DNA from: Medicago truncatula
Lineage: Eukaryota > Streptophyta > Magnoliopsida > Fabales > Fabaceae
NCBI RefSeq assembly: GCF_003473485.1
Contig: NC_053049.1
Location: 11,656,001 to 11,720,000, forward strand
Direction of reading: 5' to 3'
Length of the DNA: 64,000 bases
Under the pieces are notes generated by a model. The model was not told where the DNA came from. It saw only the letters and a program-made list of their open reading frames with translations, and searched no databases. This document shows, piece by piece, positions 59,260 through 64,000 of the stretch. Numbering within the stretch: the stretch's first letter is position 1; each line of letters begins with the position of its first letter. The position numbers and the translations under genes are program-made.

Positions 59260-61371
59260 TCATAGCATCTCCTCTATCTGTACTTGTGGATCAAAAGCTT
59301 CTTCTCTCATTTTAGCATGTAATTTTGTCAGAATTTCATAAATATGGTCAGATTCATCATGAATTCTATCACCTGCTACGAAACTTCGAACTTCATTCTT
59401 TAACTCCACCACACTTTGTCCAACAATCTTGTTCAACCTTTTCTCCTTTACGAGTCTCCTAAGTTTTGTAGCACTATGCCAATTTTCATCACCACAATAA
59501 ATATTTGACAGAAGAATATAATACCCTGCATGATTAGCGTCTAGTGAGAAAAGATTCTTAGCTGCAACTTCCCCCATCTTTATATTCTGATGTATGCGAC
59601 ATGCGCCGAGTAAGGCTCCCCATATATCAGGCCCAGCTTGCATCGGCATGTTGTTAATTAAGTCCAAAGCCATATCTAACTCTCCCATTCGACCAAGAAG
59701 ATCAACCATTATTGCGTAATGCTCCGAGTTTGGTTTTAATTTGTACTTGTTAACCATGATATCAAACATATTTATCCCTTCTTTAATCAAACCTGAATGA
59801 CTACAAGCAGATAGAATTGAGATGAAAGTTACATTGTTAGGCTTAGTATCTGAATGATTAGCCATCTGATAAAAAAATTTCAAAGCTTCTTCTCCTTGAC
59901 CGTGAAATCCATAAGCTGCAATTATTGAGCTCCAAGTAACAACATCTTTATACGTCATTCCTTTGAAAACCTTGTTAGCATCTTCTATGCTACTACATTT
60001 TGCATATACCTCTATAAGTGAAGCTCCAATAAATTGGTTATTTTCAAACCCATTTTTAATTACAAACGCATGAAAACATACAGCTTGTTGAAGAATCCCA
60101 AGTTCTGAAACAGTAGTAAGAATCTTAACAAGAGCAATAGCATCGGGTCGAGTTCCACTGGATAACATATTGCGGAAAACCCACATTGACTCGTGCACCA
60201 TTCCATTGTCGGCATAGCCACTAAATAAAACAGCCCAAGCAATTACATCTTTCTTTGGCATTCTATTGAAAATATCAACTGCTTTTTCAGGTGAAAAACA
60301 CTTCATGTACATGTCCATCAAAGCTGTAGAGACTGTGGTTTCCATCTCAAAACCATAATTCACTGCCAATTCATGAATCTTCATACCTTCTTCCAAATTG
60401 GAAATGCAAGCACACGCTCGCAACACACTAACCACAGTAACCCAATTGGGCTTAATTCTCTTATCTAACATTTCACTGAAAAGATCTAATGCATCAGTTT
60501 CGGCTCCATTATCAGCATAACTAGCAATCATTGTGCTCCAAGATATAATATCCTTATCAGACATCTCCCTGAACAAATTTGATGCATTTTTTATAGAACC
60601 AGTTTTTCCATATAAATGAAGCAGTGAATTGGCCAAACACAGCTTATTGTCTAAACCCTTTCTTTTCACGAAGCCATGAACACTTCTCCCAAGCTTAAAA
60701 TTAGATAACTGAGCACAAGCAGAAGCAACACTAACAAGGGTCACTGGATCAGGACTCACTTTCTCCGAGACAACCATTCGGGAGAAAAAGGCAAGCGCAA
60801 GTTCTGGACTACCACTCTGCTCATAACCACTAACAATTGAAGTCCATAAAACAACATCAGGTTTCGGATACTCCATAAAAACCTCCACAGCATCATTCAT
60901 TTGACCACATTTAGTATATAAATCAATCAAGGCAGACCCAACAAACATGTCATTGTCTATCCTCACCTTTTTGAGAAACCCATGAATCATCTTACCCAAT
61001 AAAAGCTTCCGCAAACCCGCACATGATTTCAAGGCAATAGATACCGAGTAATTGTCGGGTTTTTCTTCAATCGATACAGAACAAACGTTCTTCATTTGAC
61101 AGAATAAAGACAGCGTCTCTACCCATTCTCCCTCGAAACAATAACTCCTAAGCAAAGCATTCCATAGGTAAACAGTTTTGTGAGGCGTTTCTTGAAACAG
61201 CTTATGCGCATGGTGAATTGATGCATATCTAGCATAAAGAACATTGAGCTTGGTAACAATGAAACTATCATGAACAAGACCGACTTTCAAACACTGTGAG
61301 TGCAACTGTGAAATTGATAACTTACTGCAACAAGTTTCCAATAACTTCACTAAAAGGTTCCTCCTTTCCAT
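59260..61371 (-). CDS. PLS-class pentatricopeptide repeat (PPR) protein, E subgroup
   Basis: Intronless, 703 aa. Tandem PPR units of the P-L-S type run from about residue 35 to 600, seen as repeated DVVLWTSIVSGYEQSG, DIISWSTMIASYADNG, DVIAWAVLFSGYADNG and DVVTWSSIIAAYGFHG cores with intervening LGRSVHGFVKRKG-type units. An E/E+ tail (GPDIWGALLGACRIHQN, YYILLSNIYC, VKEKRLNKIVGQSVVEL, FVAGDRIHDESDHIYEIL) closes the protein; there is no DYW domain. It resembles Arabidopsis At3g01580 in layout. Such proteins bind organellar RNA and specify C-to-U editing sites. The N-terminus has no clear targeting peptide by eye, though PPR proteins usually go to mitochondria or plastids. It lies between direct and inverted copies of the SYP5 promoter. 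Confidence 0.92.
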   Translation of the reverse strand: MERRNLLVKLLETCCSKLSISQLHSQCLKVGLVHDSFIVTKLNVLYARYASIHHAHKLFQETPHKTVYLWNALLRSYCFEGEWVETLSLFCQMKNVCSVSIEEKPDNYSVSIALKSCAGLRKLLLGKMIHGFLKKVRIDNDMFVGSALIDLYTKCGQMNDAVEVFMEYPKPDVVLWTSIVSGYEQSGSPELALAFFSRMVVSEKVSPDPVTLVSVASACAQLSNFKLGRSVHGFVKRKGLDNKLCLANSLLHLYGKTGSIKNASNLFREMSDKDIISWSTMIASYADNGAETDALDLFSEMLDKRIKPNWVTVVSVLRACACISNLEEGMKIHELAVNYGFEMETTVSTALMDMYMKCFSPEKAVDIFNRMPKKDVIAWAVLFSGYADNGMVHESMWVFRNMLSSGTRPDAIALVKILTTVSELGILQQAVCFHAFVIKNGFENNQFIGASLIEVYAKCSSIEDANKVFKGMTYKDVVTWSSIIAAYGFHGQGEEALKFFYQMANHSDTKPNNVTFISILSACSHSGLIKEGINMFDIMVNKYKLKPNSEHYAIMVDLLGRMGELDMALDLINNMPMQAGPDIWGALLGACRIHQNIKMGEVAAKNLFSLDANHAGYYILLSNIYCGDENWHSATKLRRLVKEKRLNKIVGQSVVELKNEVRSFVAGDRIHDESDHIYEILTKLHAKMREEAFDPQVQIEEML

Positions 61372-62389
61372 AAGGTATTCATCTTACTTGTTTCATTCAA
61401 ATTTATTATTACATCTCAATCACTAATCTTCCTTTTCTGTGGCACTAGCAGCATGTCCTGTTGAGCAAATAGTGATATAAAATGATGTTAGGAAATTGTG
61501 GTCTCTCATTTTATTATTTTCCACTACAATTTATGAAGAATATAAAATCATTACCTAATCATGCTAGCCTAAAACCATCATTGAATTCATGATAAACCTC
61601 CCTGATTCATCACTTGTTGTCATGCTCAAAGTTTCTAAAATACTAAAAATTATATACTCTCACTTCTTAACCTACGCTAATTTCTTCCAAGACATTTAGG
61701 AACCCAATTAGGGTCTAATAATGTGTCACTTAACTCTTTTAAGTTCATTGGTTGTTTCCATTATTATATCAATTCATCCATTCAGTAATGATCAAAACTT
61801 TCCAAAACAAATAGTGGATCCACACAATGTTGTCAAATGAAGGCTATAGCACTATAGCATAGCAGAATTTGAACAAATCACTATTACTCTACAATCTGCT
61901 TTAAGGTACAGAGTGTTGTCAAATAGCCGCTATTGCAGCACTATAGCGCGGTAGCATAGCGGAATTTTAACAAAAATTTATACGCAATTAACAAACATCA
62001 CATATTTGATATTACATACTCACAGTCACATCCATCAGAGACAAGAAAATTGACATTCCACACAAATGCACATTACTTACACATAATTCATAGAAATGTA
62101 TATATACTCATTGAATAAGGTCATCATAACCACACATTTCATCGCCAATTTCATGTACAAACACATAATTCAAGATTACATCATCATGCATGTTTTATTG
62201 TGTCAGTAAAACCAATTTGTCCTATATGAATGTCCGAAACTAATTTAAGTATTTTTTTTTTTTTTACAATTAAATTGGGCAGCGAAAAAACTGTGATAAA
62301 CCAAATTGGTTAGTGTTACAAAATACAGAACAAAATTATAACAAAAACTTCCCAAATTAAATGAGAGATATTTCAGAGAGTAATATAAA
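61372..62389 (-). promoter_or_regulatory. Upstream region of the PPR gene
   Basis: AT-rich and without genes. At 61,828-61,975 it has two copies of a repeat phrase (tgtcaaat.g..gctata..gcactatagc.. .tagc.gaatttgaacaaa) also found at about 54,668, next to the start of SYP5 copy 1. The PPR promoter should be in the first few hundred bases beside the gene. Confidence 0.45.
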
Positions 62390-63816
62390 AGCATTGAATT
62401 GGGATTTTTCATAATCAGAGAGAAATATTTCTACATTGGAAGATGGAACCAAAGAGAGGGAGATAGATGAATGAGGAAGTTATAGAATTTAGGCTTAATG
62501 ATGTGATTAGTCCTTGCAATTAGGCGTCGTTTAAAAATTCGTCCCTGTAATTGTTAATCCTGGCAATTTAGCCTTGCAATTGTTAATCATTTAAAATTTC
62601 GTCCCTCTCCCACTTAATCACTGCCACGCCACATGAAATTCCAAATTTACCCCTGGGTTTCCAATTCTTTCTTTAATATTTTGTCCTCTTCTTAAGGGCA
62701 AAATTGGAATTTCATGTGTGACAGTGATTGCCACGTCATCAAATTAGTGACGTGGCAGTGATTAAGTTGGTCCAAGGACCAAATTTTAAATGATTAACAA
62801 TTGCAAGGCTAAATTGCCAGGATTAGCAATTACAGGGACGAATTTTTAAATGACGCCTAATTGCAAGGACTAATCACATCATTAAGCCTAGAATTTATAA
62901 ATACTCAATTAATTAACCAAAACGAGAGGTGGTGCCGGAGGCAGAAGCTATGACGGAGTAACGCCGACGAGTGAGAAACGGGAAGCGACGGCTTGCGGTG
63001 CAGAGTGCGTATTTTTGACTTAGGGCAAGTGGGAAACATACGTTAACAATGGAGACAGCCCAAATAATGTGTTAGCATAGTTAGAATGCTGCTATTCACC
63101 CAAATAATATGTATATGATGAAAATACCCACTTTTTGTAAAAAAAAAAAAAAAAAAAAAGTGACACTTTTACCTGTCAACATAGAGATATACAACAAAAC
63201 AAAATAACCCGCATAGACGTAGCACAATCCACAAGAGACATCATAAACGACGCTGCGTTCGACGACTTTTTCCGTTTCATCCACATTTCGTAAACGACAA
63301 CAGCGTCACACAAACGGTGTTGCTCGGTGCTACCGCGCCGTTACGCTACTTTCTTCCTATCCTAAAACGACATCGTATCGATCAATCTCATCGACGATCC
63401 TCTTTCATCTCAATTACCAAACCCTAATTCCGAGAAAGTTTTTTCTCCTTAATTAACAGGTGACATTTGATTCTTCTTTGCGATCTGTTCGTTTTTTCAT
63501 GTGATTTGAATTGTTTTTAGTTTTGAATTCTGGATTGTGATTTTGGAGATGGTGAAAACGTGTTTTTTTGTGTGGATGATTTTGACTTTTTGGGTTGATG
63601 ATTGTTTTTGGAGAATTGTTGTGTTTTGTGTATGATTTTGATGTTAAAGGTGGTTAATTTTTTTGGGATTTTGCGATGGGTTGGAATTTTGTAATTTTTC
63701 ATTGTTTATGTGATCATGAGGTGATGGTGGTGGATGTAGATTTTAGTAGATGAATTTGATGTTGAGGCAATTAGTTTGGTTTTTTAGATTAAGAGGTTGA
63801 TATCTTTGTGAAAATA
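62390..63816 (+). repeat. SYP5 leader/promoter segment, copy 3 (inverted)
   Basis: Reverse-complement match of 54801-55809, interrupted by a 397 bp MULE MITE. It includes promoter, 5'UTR exon with the same aaaccctaattccgagaaag and the donor aattaacag/gtgacattt (about 63,460), and about 350 bp of leader intron. It is therefore oriented to fire rightward. The SNP acaaagatatc is shared with copy 2 and not copy 1, so copies 2 and 3 may be closer to each other. Confidence 0.9.
62492..62888. mobile_element. MULE-type MITE, 9 bp target duplication, with pre-insertion site known
   Basis: Ends ggcttaatgatgtgattag and ctaatcacatcattaagcc are perfect inverted repeats. The 9-mer tagaattta flanks both sides (62483-62491 and 62889-62897). 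SYP5 copy 1 has the empty site (ctataaattctataac region at about 55,710), which shows directly that the insertion came after the duplication. Confidence 0.95.
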
Positions 63817-64000
63817 CCTGTCGGTGAGTTCAGATAGGTCCCAGAACACAGTGCCCGTATACTTCTTGCCAATGTCGACGGGATCAACATGTTACCGTAA
63901 GAAAAGAAGAAAAAAACAGTAATTGGGTTATCACAAACAAAATCTATTGAGAAGGAGTACTGCTGTGCCTTGATTGAAGATGCCGGTAACAATCCAGGAT
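63817..64000 (-). other. Possible exon fragment of an unknown gene at the window edge
   Basis: Directly after the break in SYP5 copy 3, the minus strand reads HVDPVDIGKKYTGTVFWDLSEL followed by TDR (63891-63818) with a donor-like CACCGACAG/GTATTTTC. A pyrimidine tract precedes it, but the expected AG is absent (cttacgg) and a TAA sits just upstream in frame. It looks coding but broken or incomplete. I do not recognise the protein, and the window ends too soon to judge. Confidence 0.3.

Noticed and set aside
1-64000. CRISPR arrays, operons, bacterial-type promoters
   Set aside because: The DNA is clearly plant nuclear (spliced genes, LINEs, MITEs); the regular repeats seen are microsatellites and one 116 bp tandem array.

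Overview
The window is nuclear DNA from a flowering plant, most likely a legume close to Medicago (inference from gene content, AT-rich intergenic DNA and the repeat families; I cannot confirm the species). Genes have GT..AG introns. Most of the 64 kb is duplicated or transposon-derived. Six protein-coding loci look intact or nearly so: an AT-hook PPC-domain (AHL) gene, four kiwellin/ripening-related genes, a GEX1/KAR5-type nuclear-fusion gene, a SYP5-type Qc-SNARE and an intronless PPR gene. A GH28 polygalacturonase is present only as a pseudogene.

Layout. 1-6.8 kb: AHL gene with CT-rich 5' DNA and a SINE. 6.8-43 kb: a tandem cluster in which a segment starting at the AHL 3' end and carrying a kiwellin gene has been repeated. 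There are four kiwellin copies at 9.9, 28.3, 32.8 and 42.3 kb, plus one unit without a kiwellin at 21.5-24.6 kb. Only the last kiwellin keeps the full ten-cysteine form; the other three lost the N-terminal cysteine module and an internal loop. Between the first and second copies lie a decayed hAT, a LINE split by a probable solo LTR, and the six-exon GEX1 gene. MULE-, hAT-, Harbinger- and Stowaway-like elements are inserted throughout, many with exact target-site duplications.

43-51.5 kb: nested MITEs, the polygalacturonase pseudogene (minus strand), a 1.57 kb unit containing a fragment resembling mitochondrial nad5, and a 2.05 kb hAT-like element carrying exon-like segments. 51.8-55.2 kb: the SYP5 gene on the minus strand, with a 1.6 kb 5'UTR intron. 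54.7-64 kb: the SYP5 promoter/5'UTR/intron segment occurs three times, once at the gene, once as a direct copy at 57.9 kb and once inverted at 62.4-63.8 kb. The 1.57 kb mitochondrial-like unit recurs at 56.3 kb, and the PPR gene sits between the second and third promoter copies.

The genes are not one pathway: DNA-binding regulation (AHL), apoplastic defence (kiwellins), gamete nuclear fusion (GEX1), endosome/vacuole membrane fusion (SYP5) and organelle RNA processing (PPR). What ties the window together is its duplication history. Exon joins were read by eye from splice signals and family knowledge; no search was run.
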